Source of the DNA: an uncultured Johnsonella sp. | GTDB taxonomy: Bacteria > Bacillota > Clostridia > Lachnospirales > Lachnospiraceae | DNA length: 16,063 bases | Assembly (NCBI GenBank): GCA_905373785.1 | Contig: CAJPUK010000042.1 | Span: 1-16,063, forward strand | Direction of reading: 5' to 3' | Shown here: positions 1 to 7,870 of the stretch, piece by piece | Layout: every line of letters begins with the position of its first letter | Numbering within the stretch: position 1 is the stretch's first letter | Position numbers and translations under genes: made by a program | The notes under the pieces: generated by a model | The model's database searches: none | The model's input: the letters and a program-made list of their open reading frames with translations, nothing else | What the model was told of the DNA's origin: nothing

Positions 1-4
1 AAAT

Positions 5-88
5 GCGGGGATGCTGGAACTGGCAGACAGGCTAGACTAAGGATCTAGTGATTGTACGATCGTGAGGGTTCAAGTCCCTTTTCCCGCA
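5..88 (+). tRNA. tRNA-Leu, anticodon AAG
   Basis: This is an 84-nt class II tRNA. The acceptor arm is GCGGGGA (5-11) with TTCCCGC (81-87) and discriminator A88. The D stem is CTG/CAG, and the anticodon stem is CTAGA/TCTAG. The loop CTAAGGA puts anticodon AAG at 39-41, reading CUU. A long variable arm and the T loop TTCAAGT support leucine identity. CCA is not encoded, so it must be added after transcription. Adenosine at the wobble position is uncommon for bacterial tRNA-Leu and would normally call for deamination to inosine. Confidence 0.96.
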
Positions 89-96
89 TTAAACAT

Positions 97-127
97 AAGA
101 ACTGTTATGGCTATAGCAGTTCTTTTT
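97..127 (+). terminator. Rho-independent terminator after the first tRNA-Leu
   Basis: The arms AAGAACTG (97-104) and CAGTTCTT (117-124) pair perfectly over 8 bp and run into a T tract at 123-127. The spacing of 8 nt from the tRNA end fits termination of the first tRNA transcript. A TATAAT at 129-134 directly after could be a -10 box for the second tRNA, but no good -35 box is visible. Confidence 0.75.
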
Positions 128-182
128 ATATAATAGGGGGTAAAATCCTGTTATATAGCAAAAAAAGCCAAAAGCAGTTTGC

Positions 183-266
183 GCAGAAATGGCGGAATTG
201 GCAGACGCGCACGGTTCAGGTCCGTGTGATAGCAATATCATGAGGGTTCAAGTCCCTTTTTCTGCA
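183..266 (+). tRNA. tRNA-Leu, anticodon CAG
   Basis: This is an 84-nt class II tRNA. The acceptor arm is GCAGAAA (183-189) with TTTCTGC (259-265) and discriminator A266. The anticodon stem is CACGG/CCGTG with loop TTCAGGT, giving anticodon CAG at 217-219, which reads CUG. It has a long variable arm and the same T-arm sequence as the first tRNA-Leu. CCA is not encoded. The two genes probably arose as a leucine tRNA cluster. Confidence 0.96.
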
Positions 267-315
267 TTGGATTTTAGAGATAGAATCTATTTTCAAATAA
301 ATACCAAAGTAAAAC

Positions 316-529
316 GTTGAAGAGAAAAGTAGTATGTAGAGAGGACACAGAGAGGGATACAGTGCTGGAAGTATCCTTAAATCAAAGCATATGAAGACCG
401 ACTCCGAGTGGCTCTAATCAAGCCCGTTGATTACGTTATAATCACTTAAGCAGCAGGCAGCAGCCTGAATTAGGGTGGAACCGCGGTAAATATCGTCCCT
501 GAACTAAGGATTTAGTTCGGGTTTTTTTG
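316..529 (+). promoter_or_regulatory. T-box riboswitch (threonine type) controlling thrS
   Basis: The leader carries the T-box motif AGGGTGGAACCGCGG at 472-486, the part that holds the 3' end of uncharged tRNA. Stem I can be drawn: base AGAG (321-324) with CTCT (412-415), a loop E motif AGTA (328-331) opposite GAA (393-395), stem GTATGT/GCATAT (332-337/387-392), and an apical GGATAC/GTATCC hairpin. One nucleotide after GAA lies ACC (397-399), the usual place of the specifier codon. ACC is a threonine codon, which agrees with the downstream gene. Uncharged tRNA-Thr should stabilise the antiterminator and let thrS be transcribed. The promoter of this leader is not clear. Confidence 0.95.
497..528 (+). 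terminator. T-box regulated intrinsic terminator
   Basis: CCC-GAACTAA (497-507, with T500 bulged) pairs with TTAGTTCGGG (512-521), followed by seven T residues from 522. The 5' arm lies directly after the T-box motif, so the antiterminator and terminator are mutually exclusive, as is standard for this riboswitch class. Confidence 0.92.
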
Positions 530-605
530 CATTTACGAATAAATAAGATAGTGTCAAATGACCTATGAAAAAATGAGTCTAAGAAAATAATAAGGGGGTA
601 GATTT

Positions 606-2564
606 ATGAAGATAACACTTAAAGACGGTACAGTAAAAGAATATGAGCAGAGTATGAGCATATACGACATTGCGAAGGATATAAGCGATGGGCTTGCGAG
701 AGTATGCTGCGGAGGACTGGTAGACGGTGAAAAGGCTGATCTTAGAACAGTAATCGACAAGGACTGTGAATTGCAGATACTTACACCGAATGATGAACTT
801 GGACTTGCCGCAATCAGACATACCGGCTCACATGTGCTTGCACAGGCGGTTAAAAGACTGTATCCTGATGCAAAACTTGCAATAGGACCATATATTGATA
901 ACGGTTTCTATTATGATATAGAAAGAGAGCCTTTCTCAAGAGAAGACCTTGATAATATTGAAGCTGAGATGAAAAAAATTATCAAGGAAGACTTAAAGAT
1001 AGAGCGTTTTGAACTTCCCAGACAGGAAGCCATAAAGTTTATGGAGGAAAAGAACGAGCCTTATAAAGTAGAACTTATTAATGATTTACCGGAAGATTCG
1101 ATAATATCTTTCTACAAACAAGGAGAGTTTACCGACCTTTGTGCAGGTTTCCATATTCCTTCAACCAAGGGTATAAAGGCATTTAAGCTTATATCCTCAT
1201 CAATGGCATATTGGAGGGGTGATTCTTCAAGACCGCAATTACAGCGTATATACGGAACCGCATTTAATAAAAAAGAAGAACTTGAAGATTATCTTAAATA
1301 TTTGGAAGAAATCAAGAAAAGAGACCATAACAAGCTCGGTAGGGAAATGGAACTTTTCACCACAGTTGATGTTATAGGTCAGGGTCTTCCTCTCTTCCTT
1401 CCCAACGGAACGAAGATGATCAACAAATTACAAAGATGGATAGAGGATCTGGAGGATAATGAGTGGGGCTATGTAAGAACCAAAACTCCGCTTTTGGCAA
1501 AGTCTGACCTTTATAAGATATCAGGGCATTGGGATCACTACAAGGACGGTATGTTTATTTTAGGAGATGAGGAAAAAGATAAGGAAGTATTTGCCCTAAG
1601 ACCTATGACATGTCCTTTCCAGTACTATACTTATAAGAATACACAAAAGTCCTACAGAGACCTTCCTCACAGAATGGCTGAGACTTCCATTCTTTTTAGG
1701 AATGAAGATTCGGGGGAGATGCACGGACTTACCAGAGTAAGACAGTTTACTATAAGTGAAGCACATCTTGTTGTAACACCGGAGCAAACCGGGGAAGAAC
1801 TTAAGTCAGTTCTTGAACTTGCACTTTATGTACTTGATACATTAGGATTAAAGGAAGATGTAAGTTTCAGACTTTCAAAGTGGGATCCTGAAAATAAGGA
1901 AAAATACTTAGGTGATGATGAGTACTGGGAAAGTACACAGAATACTTTAAGAAATATACTTATAGAAAAAGGACTTCCGTTTACCGAAGCTGAAGGCGAA
2001 GCGGCATTCTACGGTCCTAAGATAGATATACAGACCAAGAATGTATACGGTAAAGAAGATACTATGATTACTGTGCAGCTTGACTGTGCTATTGCAGATA
2101 AGTTCGATCTTTATTATGTAGATCAAAATGGCAACAGAGTTCGTCCATACATTATACATAGAACTTCAATAGGTTGCTATGAGAGAACTCTCGCCTGGTT
2201 AATAGAAAAATACATGGGCAAATTCCCGACATGGTTATGTCCGGAGCAGGTAAGAGTACTGCCTATTTCAGAAAAGTATATAGGTTATGCGAATAAGGTT
2301 TTGGATAAGTTAAGAAAGAACGGAATAGATGCCAAGCTTGATAACAGGGATGAGAAGATAGGATTTAAGATAAGAGAGGCAAGACTTGCAAGACTTCCTT
2401 ATATGCTCGTAGTAGGTGAGAAAGAAGAGGCGGATGCTACCGTATCTGTAAGAAGCAGATTTGCCGGAGATGAGGGTGTTAAGAGCCTGGATGAGTTTAT
2501 AGAGCAGATTTGCAAGGAAATAAGAACAAAGGAAATCAGGAAGGAAGAGATCAGCGAGGAGTAG
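606..2564 (+). CDS. thrS: Threonine--tRNA ligase
   Basis: ThrRS charges tRNA-Thr in the cytosol. The 652-residue product has the complete bacterial layout: TGS domain (about 1-60), editing domain with the HxxxH pair H72/H76 and the C179/H183 pair, class II catalytic core (about 245-540) and C-terminal anticodon-binding domain (about 545-640). The zinc ligands expected from the E. coli enzyme appear as C336 (RPMTCP), H387 (SEAH) and H518 (IIHRT). Motif 2 reads RNEDSGEMHG (365-374). Motif 3 (RTSIGCYERTLAWLIE) departs slightly from the common RxxxGSxER form. The ATG at 606 follows the ribosome binding site AAGGGGG (591-597). Expression is controlled by the T-box leader. No terminator is visible after the stop, so readthrough into dgt is possible. 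Confidence 0.98.
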   Translation: MKITLKDGTVKEYEQSMSIYDIAKDISDGLARVCCGGLVDGEKADLRTVIDKDCELQILTPNDELGLAAIRHTGSHVLAQAVKRLYPDAKLAIGPYIDNGFYYDIEREPFSREDLDNIEAEMKKIIKEDLKIERFELPRQEAIKFMEEKNEPYKVELINDLPEDSIISFYKQGEFTDLCAGFHIPSTKGIKAFKLISSSMAYWRGDSSRPQLQRIYGTAFNKKEELEDYLKYLEEIKKRDHNKLGREMELFTTVDVIGQGLPLFLPNGTKMINKLQRWIEDLEDNEWGYVRTKTPLLAKSDLYKISGHWDHYKDGMFILGDEEKDKEVFALRPMTCPFQYYTYKNTQKSYRDLPHRMAETSILFRNEDSGEMHGLTRVRQFTISEAHLVVTPEQTGEELKSVLELALYVLDTLGLKEDVSFRLSKWDPENKEKYLGDDEYWESTQNTLRNILIEKGLPFTEAEGEAAFYGPKIDIQTKNVYGKEDTMITVQLDCAIADKFDLYYVDQNGNRVRPYIIHRTSIGCYERTLAWLIEKYMGKFPTWLCPEQVRVLPISEKYIGYANKVLDKLRKNGIDAKLDNRDEKIGFKIREARLARLPYMLVVGEKEEADATVSVRSRFAGDEGVKSLDEFIEQICKEIRTKEIRKEEISEE

Positions 2565-2713
2565 TTTGTAATTAGTTGTTGTGTAGTTGCTTATTAATGC
2601 AAATTCTTTTGATGATAGGTGGTAATATTAAAAAGTATCAGTTGGTATCGGTATAATTATAATTTATTAGGATTGTTGTTATAGGTTTGTGTTTATGGTT
2701 TGGAGGTGGTATT

Positions 2714-3721
2714 GTGTTTATCAGAGAGGAAGCTGAGGCAAGGGAAGAGTTGTATTTGTCTAAGTTTGCGTCTAAGAGTAAGGAGACTAAAGGCAGGGTA
2801 AGAAGTGAAGTGTCTTGCAGTATAAGAACCGAGTATCAAAGGGATAGGGATAGGATTCTTCATTGTAAGGCTTTTAGAAGACTTAAGCACAAAACTCAGG
2901 TTTTCCTTGCACCTGAGAAGGATCATTACAGGACAAGACTTACGCATACCCTTGAGGTGGCACAGATAGCAAGAACTATAGCAAAGGCACTAAGGCTCAA
3001 TGAAGACCTTACAGAGGCTATTGCTTTGGGGCATGATTTAGGTCATACTCCTTTCGGTCATGCAGGGGAGGAAGTCCTAAACAAGTTGTATAAAGAGGGC
3101 TTTAAGCATAATGAGCAAAGTGTGAGAGTTGTGGAGTTTTTGGAAAAGGCAGGACTGGGGCTTAATCTTACTTGGGAAGTAAGAGACGGCATGAGAAATC
3201 ACGGAACTGCGGATAAGCCTTCGACACTGGAGGGGCATGTTGTAAGGCTGGCGGACAAAATAGCCTACATTAATCATGATATAGATGACTCCATAAGGGC
3301 AAAGATAATCACGGAAGAGCAGATACCGAAAGAATTTACGAAAGTTTTGGGAGACAGTGTAAGAAAAAGGCTTGATACACTGGTTACCGATGTAATTATG
3401 AACAGTATAGAAGCAGATAAGATAATCATGTCGGACACCGTACTTAAGGCTATGATGGGTCTTAGGAAGTGGATGTTTGATAATGTTTACAGGAATGAGA
3501 AGGCTAAGTCTGAGGAAGGCAAGGCTAAGGAGCTTGTGGCTGAGCTTTATCATTATTATTTGCAGCATATAGATAAGATGCCCTTAGAATATCAAAAACA
3601 TATAACCGAGCATAAGCAGTCCGAAGATAGAGTGGTCTGCGATTATATAGCCGGAATGACGGATCAGTATGCGATAGAAACATTTGAAGAGGTATTTGTA
3701 CCAAAGGCATGGAGGGTGTAA
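2714..3721 (+). CDS. dgt: Deoxyguanosinetriphosphate triphosphohydrolase-like HD protein (dGTPase)
   Basis: This is an HD-superfamily dNTP triphosphohydrolase, predicted to release triphosphate from dGTP or other dNTPs. The HD metal site is intact: H78 (in LTHTLEV), H107-D108 (in GHDLGHTPFGH) and D181 (in LADKIAYINHDIDD). The RRLKHKTQVF segment (55-64) is typical of the dGTPase family. I place the start at GTG 2714, giving 335 residues, because GGAGG at 2702-2706 lies 7 nt before it. The upstream ATG at 2687 has no ribosome binding site and adds nine residues that include this Shine-Dalgarno sequence. In Clostridia dgt often precedes dnaG. Here the two are separated by a palindromic insertion; without it only 20 nt would remain. 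The true substrate is uncertain. Confidence 0.93.
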   Translation: MFIREEAEAREELYLSKFASKSKETKGRVRSEVSCSIRTEYQRDRDRILHCKAFRRLKHKTQVFLAPEKDHYRTRLTHTLEVAQIARTIAKALRLNEDLTEAIALGHDLGHTPFGHAGEEVLNKLYKEGFKHNEQSVRVVEFLEKAGLGLNLTWEVRDGMRNHGTADKPSTLEGHVVRLADKIAYINHDIDDSIRAKIITEEQIPKEFTKVLGDSVRKRLDTLVTDVIMNSIEADKIIMSDTVLKAMMGLRKWMFDNVYRNEKAKSEEGKAKELVAELYHYYLQHIDKMPLEYQKHITEHKQSEDRVVCDYIAGMTDQYAIETFEEVFVPKAWRV

Positions 3722-3730
3722 GAAGATTAT

Positions 3731-3860
3731 TATTACAGTTTGGGTAGCCTATATATATCTAACAGGCTACTGCCAACATTCATCTTTTTCTGATTTATAA
3801 AAAGGTTGAATATTTTTAGGCTGTTTTGACGAAGATGAATGAGCTGTCCAAACTGTAATA
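3731..3860. mobile_element. MITE-like palindromic insertion between dgt and dnaG
   Basis: Perfect 13-bp terminal inverted repeats, TATTACAGTTTGG (3731-3743) and CCAAACTGTAATA (3848-3860), enclose 104 nt without a coding region. GATTAT occurs directly before (3725-3730) and directly after (3861-3866), as a 6-bp target duplication would. Removing the element and one GATTAT leaves a 20-nt dgt-dnaG spacer, a normal operon distance. The interior is highly foldable: GTAGCCT/AGGCTAC (3744-3750/3764-3770), CATTCATCTT/AAGATGAATG (3777-3786/3832-3841) and TAAAAA/TTTTTA. The transcript could form a branched hairpin just before the dnaG ribosome binding site and affect readthrough. The mobilising transposase is not in the window. 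Confidence 0.72.
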
Positions 3861-3877
3861 GATTATGAGGAGGTGAC

Positions 3878-5617
3878 ATGTATTATAAAGAAGAACTTGT
3901 TGAAGAAGTGCGTGAAAGAAATGATATAGTAGATGTCATCTCTTCCTATATCAGAATACAAAAAAGGGGCAATAATTATGTAGGGCTTTGCCCTTTTCAT
4001 AATGAAAAAACCCCTTCTTTTGTTGTAAGCGGGGGAAAGCAAATGTATACCTGCTTCGGCTGCGGTGCCTCAGGCAATGTAATAGGTTTTGTGATGAAGT
4101 ATGAGAATTACAGTTTTCAGGAAGCCTTGCAAAGCCTTGCGGCAAGAGTGGGTATGGAGCTGCCGGAATCCGACTATGACAAGGAAGAAAAGAAGAACAG
4201 AGATATCAAGCAAAGGCTTTTAGAGATACATAAGGAGGCGGCAAAGTTTTATTATCACAGCCTGCTTAAAGATGAGACTGCAAAAAATTACCTTTATAAA
4301 AGAGGTATCAGTGATGCTACCATAAGGCAGTTCGGACTGGGATACTCTCCCAAGGCTCCCGACAGTTTATATAAGTATTTGAAAAAAACTTATGATGATG
4401 ACATACTTAAGTTAAGCGGTCTGGTGATCATAGAAGAAAGAGGTGCTAAGGACAGGTTCTGGAATCGTATTATGTATCCCATACTTGATATACATAGTAA
4501 AGTTATAGGTTTTGGAGGCAGAGTAATGGGAGATGCACTGCCAAAGTACATCAATTCATCGGAATCTATGATATTTGATAAAAGCAGGCAGCTATACGGT
4601 CTTAACTTTGCCAAAAGTTCCAGACAGAACTTTGTTTTGCTGTGCGAAGGCTATATGGATGTAATAAGCCTTTATCAGGCAGGTTTTAACAATGCGGTTG
4701 CAGCACTCGGAACGGCATTTACCCCTAATCATGCAAACATATTAAAACGATATGTTAAAAGGGTAGTGCTTAGTATGGACAGCGACAATGCCGGAATAAA
4801 TGCAAGCAAAAAGACTATAGGAATATTAAGAGAGGCAGGGATTGCCGTTTTAGTGCTTAATATGAAGCCTTATAAGGATCCGGATGAGTTTATTAAAAAT
4901 ACCTCGAAAGAAGAGTTTGAAAAAAGAATAAAAAATGCTAAAAATGCCTTTATGTGGGAAATAGAGCTTTTAAAACAGCAGTTTAAGATGGAAGATCCTG
5001 AGCAAAAGACAGAATTTTACAAAGAAACGGCAAAAAAACTGGCAGAATTTAATGTCGCTTTGGAAAGGGATAATTACATACAGGCGGTATGCAAGGAGCA
5101 TATAATCAATTATGAGGAAATGAAAGCTTTGGTTTTAAGTATAATGGGCGGTGTAAGTATTAAAAGGGAAAAACAGGCTTTCTATAACAGTGGAAGAAAG
5201 AAAAAAGAAGATCCCGTACTTAAGTGCCAAAGACTTCTTTTAATAATCATGATAGAGGATAGCTCTTATATTGAAAAAATAAGAAAGTACCTTTCGCCGG
5301 ATGATTTTTCAAATGAGTTGTATAAAGAAATTTTACTTAAAATATATGAAAAATCAGCTCTTAATATGCCCTTAGGAAGTATTATAGATGAGTATGCTGA
5401 TACAGAAAATTATGATAATATATCAGGCTTATTTACAGCAAGTCTTTCAGATGAGATAAATTTATCTGAAAAAAGGAAGATTGCAGAGGAAAATATTTTA
5501 AAACTCAGGCAGGCAAGACTTGATGAACTCAGTAAACATTCTACGGATATAGTGCAGCTGCAAAAAATTATACATGAGCAGTCAAAATTAAAAAAAGAGG
5601 GTATCTCAATAGATTAG
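3878..5617 (+). CDS. dnaG: DNA primase
   Basis: DnaG makes RNA primers for DNA replication and works with the replicative helicase. The 579-residue product has an N-terminal zinc-binding domain with C38, H41, C59 and C62 (CPFH...CFGC). A catalytic core follows, with the basic motif around KYINSSE (223-229), and a TOPRIM domain with E257 (LLCEGYMDVI), D301/D303 (SMDSDNAG) and the DPDEF motif near 334. The C-terminal part, after about 430, is the less conserved helicase-interacting region. Length is normal for Firmicutes. The ATG at 3878 follows GAGGAGGTGA (3867-3876), which immediately abuts the target repeat of the upstream insertion. The gene downstream is trmK and not the usual rpoD. Confidence 0.98.
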   Translation: MYYKEELVEEVRERNDIVDVISSYIRIQKRGNNYVGLCPFHNEKTPSFVVSGGKQMYTCFGCGASGNVIGFVMKYENYSFQEALQSLAARVGMELPESDYDKEEKKNRDIKQRLLEIHKEAAKFYYHSLLKDETAKNYLYKRGISDATIRQFGLGYSPKAPDSLYKYLKKTYDDDILKLSGLVIIEERGAKDRFWNRIMYPILDIHSKVIGFGGRVMGDALPKYINSSESMIFDKSRQLYGLNFAKSSRQNFVLLCEGYMDVISLYQAGFNNAVAALGTAFTPNHANILKRYVKRVVLSMDSDNAGINASKKTIGILREAGIAVLVLNMKPYKDPDEFIKNTSKEEFEKRIKNAKNAFMWEIELLKQQFKMEDPEQKTEFYKETAKKLAEFNVALERDNYIQAVCKEHIINYEEMKALVLSIMGGVSIKREKQAFYNSGRKKKEDPVLKCQRLLLIIMIEDSSYIEKIRKYLSPDDFSNELYKEILLKIYEKSALNMPLGSIIDEYADTENYDNISGLFTASLSDEINLSEKRKIAEENILKLRQARLDELSKHSTDIVQLQKIIHEQSKLKKEGISID

Positions 5618-6322
5618 GTGAGTATGTATATTAATTTATCAAAAAGACTGAAACTTATAGCAAATGAAGTAAAAAAAGGTGCTAAGGTAGCGGATATAGG
5701 CACGGATCACGCTTATATACCTATATACCTTATACAAAAAAATATTGCGGACTATGCCTATGCCTGTGATATAAAAGAAGGACCTTTACTTACAGCCAAG
5801 GAAAATATAGCTGCCCATGGCTGTGATGAAAAGATAGAAACAAGGCTGTCAAACGGATTGCAGGCTATGAAGGCAGGTGAGTTTGATACGGTGATCATAG
5901 CAGGTATGGGAGGAGAGCTGATCAGAGATATTTTATCTGCTGCTGAGCATTTGCGGACTAAGGATATAGAGTACATACTGTCTCCGCACTCAAAGTTAAG
6001 TGAGTTTAGGTCATACCTTAGAACGGAAGGCTATGAAGTAATAAAGGAATTTATGCTTAAATGCAGCGGGAAATTCTATACTGTTATAAAGACTGTATAT
6101 AATCCTGACTTTAAGCCTGATTATAAAGCGGATAAGTATGAACTTTATGATACTTTCGGATATTACCTTATAAAAAATAAGGACAGAGTAATGTATGAGT
6201 ATTTGCTGAAAGAAGAAAAAAAATACGAAAATATAATCAAAGGCTTGAAAAGCAAGGCAGATGAGGAAAGCCTAAGTTTAAAACTAAAAATTATAAAGGA
6301 GGCGCTGTATGAAATGCAATGA
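5618..6322 (+). CDS. trmK: tRNA (adenine(22)-N(1))-methyltransferase
   Basis: TrmK (YqfN in Bacillus) is a class I SAM-dependent methyltransferase that makes m1A22 in tRNA. The SAM-binding motif I is DIGTDHAYIP (26-35) and a second conserved segment is IIAGMGGELI (93-102). The length of 234 residues is usual. GTG at 5618 abuts the dnaG stop codon; ATG at 5624 in the same frame is an alternative that shortens the product by two residues. Neither has a well-spaced Shine-Dalgarno sequence (AGAGGG lies at 5596-5601), so translation probably relies on coupling to dnaG. The 3' end overlaps the next gene by 14 nt. In most Firmicutes rpoD lies between dnaG and trmK; here it is absent. Confidence 0.93.
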   Translation: MSMYINLSKRLKLIANEVKKGAKVADIGTDHAYIPIYLIQKNIADYAYACDIKEGPLLTAKENIAAHGCDEKIETRLSNGLQAMKAGEFDTVIIAGMGGELIRDILSAAEHLRTKDIEYILSPHSKLSEFRSYLRTEGYEVIKEFMLKCSGKFYTVIKTVYNPDFKPDYKADKYELYDTFGYYLIKNKDRVMYEYLLKEEKKYENIIKGLKSKADEESLSLKLKIIKEALYEMQ

Positions 6323-7097
6323 TATCTTGGATAATTTACTAAAGGTGATGCCAAGGGAGCTGGCTATGTCTTGGGATAATGTAGGACTGCTTGCCGGAAG
6401 TAAGGAAAGAGAAGTTAAAAATATAGTCGTATGCCTTGATTTAAGCGAAAAACTTATAGAAAGGGCTATAAGCCTTAAGGCTGATTTGATAGTAAGCCAC
6501 CATCCGCTGATATTTTCTCCTATAAAAAATGTTACAGATGAAACAAGTGTAGGAAAAAGGCTTGTATCCCTTATAAAAAATGATATTTCTTATATAGCCC
6601 TACATACCAACTATGATATAGCCGCAGGCTGTATGTCCGATCTGGTGGCAGAAAGGATAGGGCTTAGGGGAGAGCCTTTGGAAAAGACCGCAAGTATGGA
6701 AGATGAGGATGTGGGTATAGGAAAAGTCGGTGATTTAGAAAGGGCAGTAAAAATATCTGAAATTGCCAAACTTGTAAAAGAAAGATTCAAATTGCCGTAC
6801 CTTAGGGTATTTGACGGTGGGGAGGATAGGTTGGTAAGTCGTATTGCCATATCACCCGGTTCCGGTAAGGGGATGTATAAGGCGGCTTATGAAAAGAGGG
6901 CTTCTTTGCTTATAAGCGGTGACATATCTCACCATGACGCAGTTGATGCCTTAGAGCTTGGAGTGGCTACGATAGATGCCGGGCATTACGGCTTGGAGCA
7001 TATATTTATAGCTGATATGGCACAAAGATTAAGGGATATGGATAAGGCTTTCAATATTTTAGAAGAAGATATTACATTTCCCGATAGAATAGCGTAA
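6309..7097 (+). CDS. Nif3-like dinuclear metal center protein (YqfO/YbgI family)
   Basis: This protein belongs to the Nif3 family, which binds two metal ions. Its molecular role is not firmly known, although roles as a GTP cyclohydrolase I type 2-like or regulatory hydrolase have been proposed. Candidate metal ligands are visible: H64-H65 (SHHPLIF), H99 (ALHTNYD), H226 and E230 (AGHYGLEH). At 262 residues it is the short form, without the central CutA-like insertion of the approximately 370-residue Bacillus YqfO. The ATG at 6309 follows AAGGAGG (6296-6302), which lies inside the trmK coding sequence, and the two genes overlap by 14 nt, so they are translationally linked. Pairing of trmK and nif3 is conserved across Firmicutes. 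Confidence 0.93.
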   Translation: MKCNDILDNLLKVMPRELAMSWDNVGLLAGSKEREVKNIVVCLDLSEKLIERAISLKADLIVSHHPLIFSPIKNVTDETSVGKRLVSLIKNDISYIALHTNYDIAAGCMSDLVAERIGLRGEPLEKTASMEDEDVGIGKVGDLERAVKISEIAKLVKERFKLPYLRVFDGGEDRLVSRIAISPGSGKGMYKAAYEKRASLLISGDISHHDAVDALELGVATIDAGHYGLEHIFIADMAQRLRDMDKAFNILEEDITFPDRIA

Positions 7098-7109
7098 GAA
7101 AAAGTTTAC

Positions 7110-7137
7110 TTTATTTTATGTAAAAATATAGTATAAT
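7110..7137 (+). promoter_or_regulatory. Promoter for rnpB (and probably ssrA)
   Basis: A consensus -10 box TATAAT (7132-7137) lies 7-9 nt before the predicted 5' end of RNase P RNA. The best -35 match at suitable spacing is TTTATT (7110-7115, 16-nt spacer), which is weak. No other promoter is evident between here and the tmRNA terminator. Confidence 0.6.
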
Positions 7138-7143
7138 ATTAAG

Positions 7144-7489
7144 ACATGAGCAAAACAGATAATCGCAGTTATACATGACGAAAGGGTATAATTGAGGAAA
7201 GTCCGAACCTCACAGGGCAGGATGCCGGATAACGTCCGGTGAAGGCGACTTCAAGGAAAGTGCAACAGAAAATTACCGCCATGTTAAATGGTAAGGTTGA
7301 AAAGGCGGTGTAAGAGACCACCGAGGTTAAGGTAACTTAACCTGCCATGTAAACCCCATCCGAGGCAAGACCGAACAGAATTACAGTCGGCCCGACTTTT
7401 ATTCAGGTGGGTTGCTTAAGTTAAGCGGCAACGCTTAAATCAGATAGATGATTATCAGATACAGAATTCGGCTTACAGTTTTACTCATA
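7144..7489 (+). ncRNA. rnpB: RNase P RNA (type A-like)
   Basis: This is the catalytic RNA that matures tRNA 5' ends. Helix P1 is ATGAG-C-AAAAC (7146-7156) with GTTTT-A-CTCAT (7478-7488). The P4 5' strand lies in GAGGAAAGTCC (7194-7204), and the matching conserved 3' block ACAGAATTCGGCTTAC lies at 7461-7476. Between them are the expected GTGCAACAGAAAATTACCGCC-like block near 7260, the GTAAGAGACCACCG block near 7310, and GTAAACCCC followed by GAGGCAAGACC near 7350, the substrate CCA-binding region. Arrangement and length (about 345 nt) fit type A RNAs. Only about 5 nt separate it from tmRNA and there is no terminator between them. Confidence 0.95.
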
Positions 7490-7493
7490 CCAA

Positions 7494-7830
7494 GGGGATG
7501 TACCGGTTTCGACAGGGAACATGCAGTTGGTGAAGCTATCCGTATGCGATGCGTTAAATGGCAAAAATAAATATAAACGCTGAAGAAAACTTCGCATTAG
7601 CTGCCTAAGGGCAGCCATCGGCTTTAAGGCACTCACAACTTAAATAACCGGTGTCAAATCTGTGAGAAACCTTATATGCAAAGCTTTGAGCATATAGATG
7701 TACTATGAAGCTACTAAACTCCAAGGACTGTGAATTGCCCTTGGACGGAGGGAATGTATATAAATTCACTATGATAGTAGAAGAACAAGGAATTGTTTTT
7801 TGGACACGGGTTCAACTCCCGTCATCTCCA
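7494..7830 (+). ncRNA. ssrA: tmRNA (transfer-messenger RNA)
   Basis: tmRNA rescues stalled ribosomes by trans-translation. The acceptor stem is GGGGATG (7494-7500) with CATCTCC (7823-7829) and discriminator A7830. The T arm ACGGG-TTCAACT-CCCGT is intact, and the 5' block continues TACCGGTTTCGACAGGG. The resume codon is GCA at 7561. The tag reading frame is A-K-I-N-I-N-A-E-E-N-F-A-L-A-A, ending with TAA at 7606-7608; the ALAA end is the usual protease signal. CCA is not encoded. It directly follows rnpB and appears to share its transcript. Confidence 0.97.
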
Positions 7831-7833
7831 GTT

Positions 7834-7865
7834 AAAAAGTCTTGAATTTCAAGGCTTTTTTATTT
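7834..7865 (+). terminator. Rho-independent terminator of ssrA
   Basis: AAAAAGTCTTG (7834-7844) pairs with CAAGGCTTTTT (7850-7860) with one T-G wobble, and the T-rich tail continues to about 7867. It begins 3 nt after the tmRNA end. Confidence 0.9.
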
Positions 7866-7870
7866 TTATT

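Noticed and set aside
270..295. AGAT/ATCT hairpin with a short T run after the second tRNA-Leu as a terminator
   Set aside because: The stem is only about 4-5 bp and the T run is short; too weak to annotate.
2687..2713. Upstream ATG start for dgt adding nine residues
   Set aside because: No Shine-Dalgarno precedes it and the added codons overlap the GGAGG that fits the GTG start at 2714.
2565..2713. Promoter or terminator in the thrS-dgt gap
   Set aside because: TATAAT-like strings at about 2652 and 2659 have no acceptable -35 box, and no hairpin with T tract is present. I see nothing supportable in this gap.
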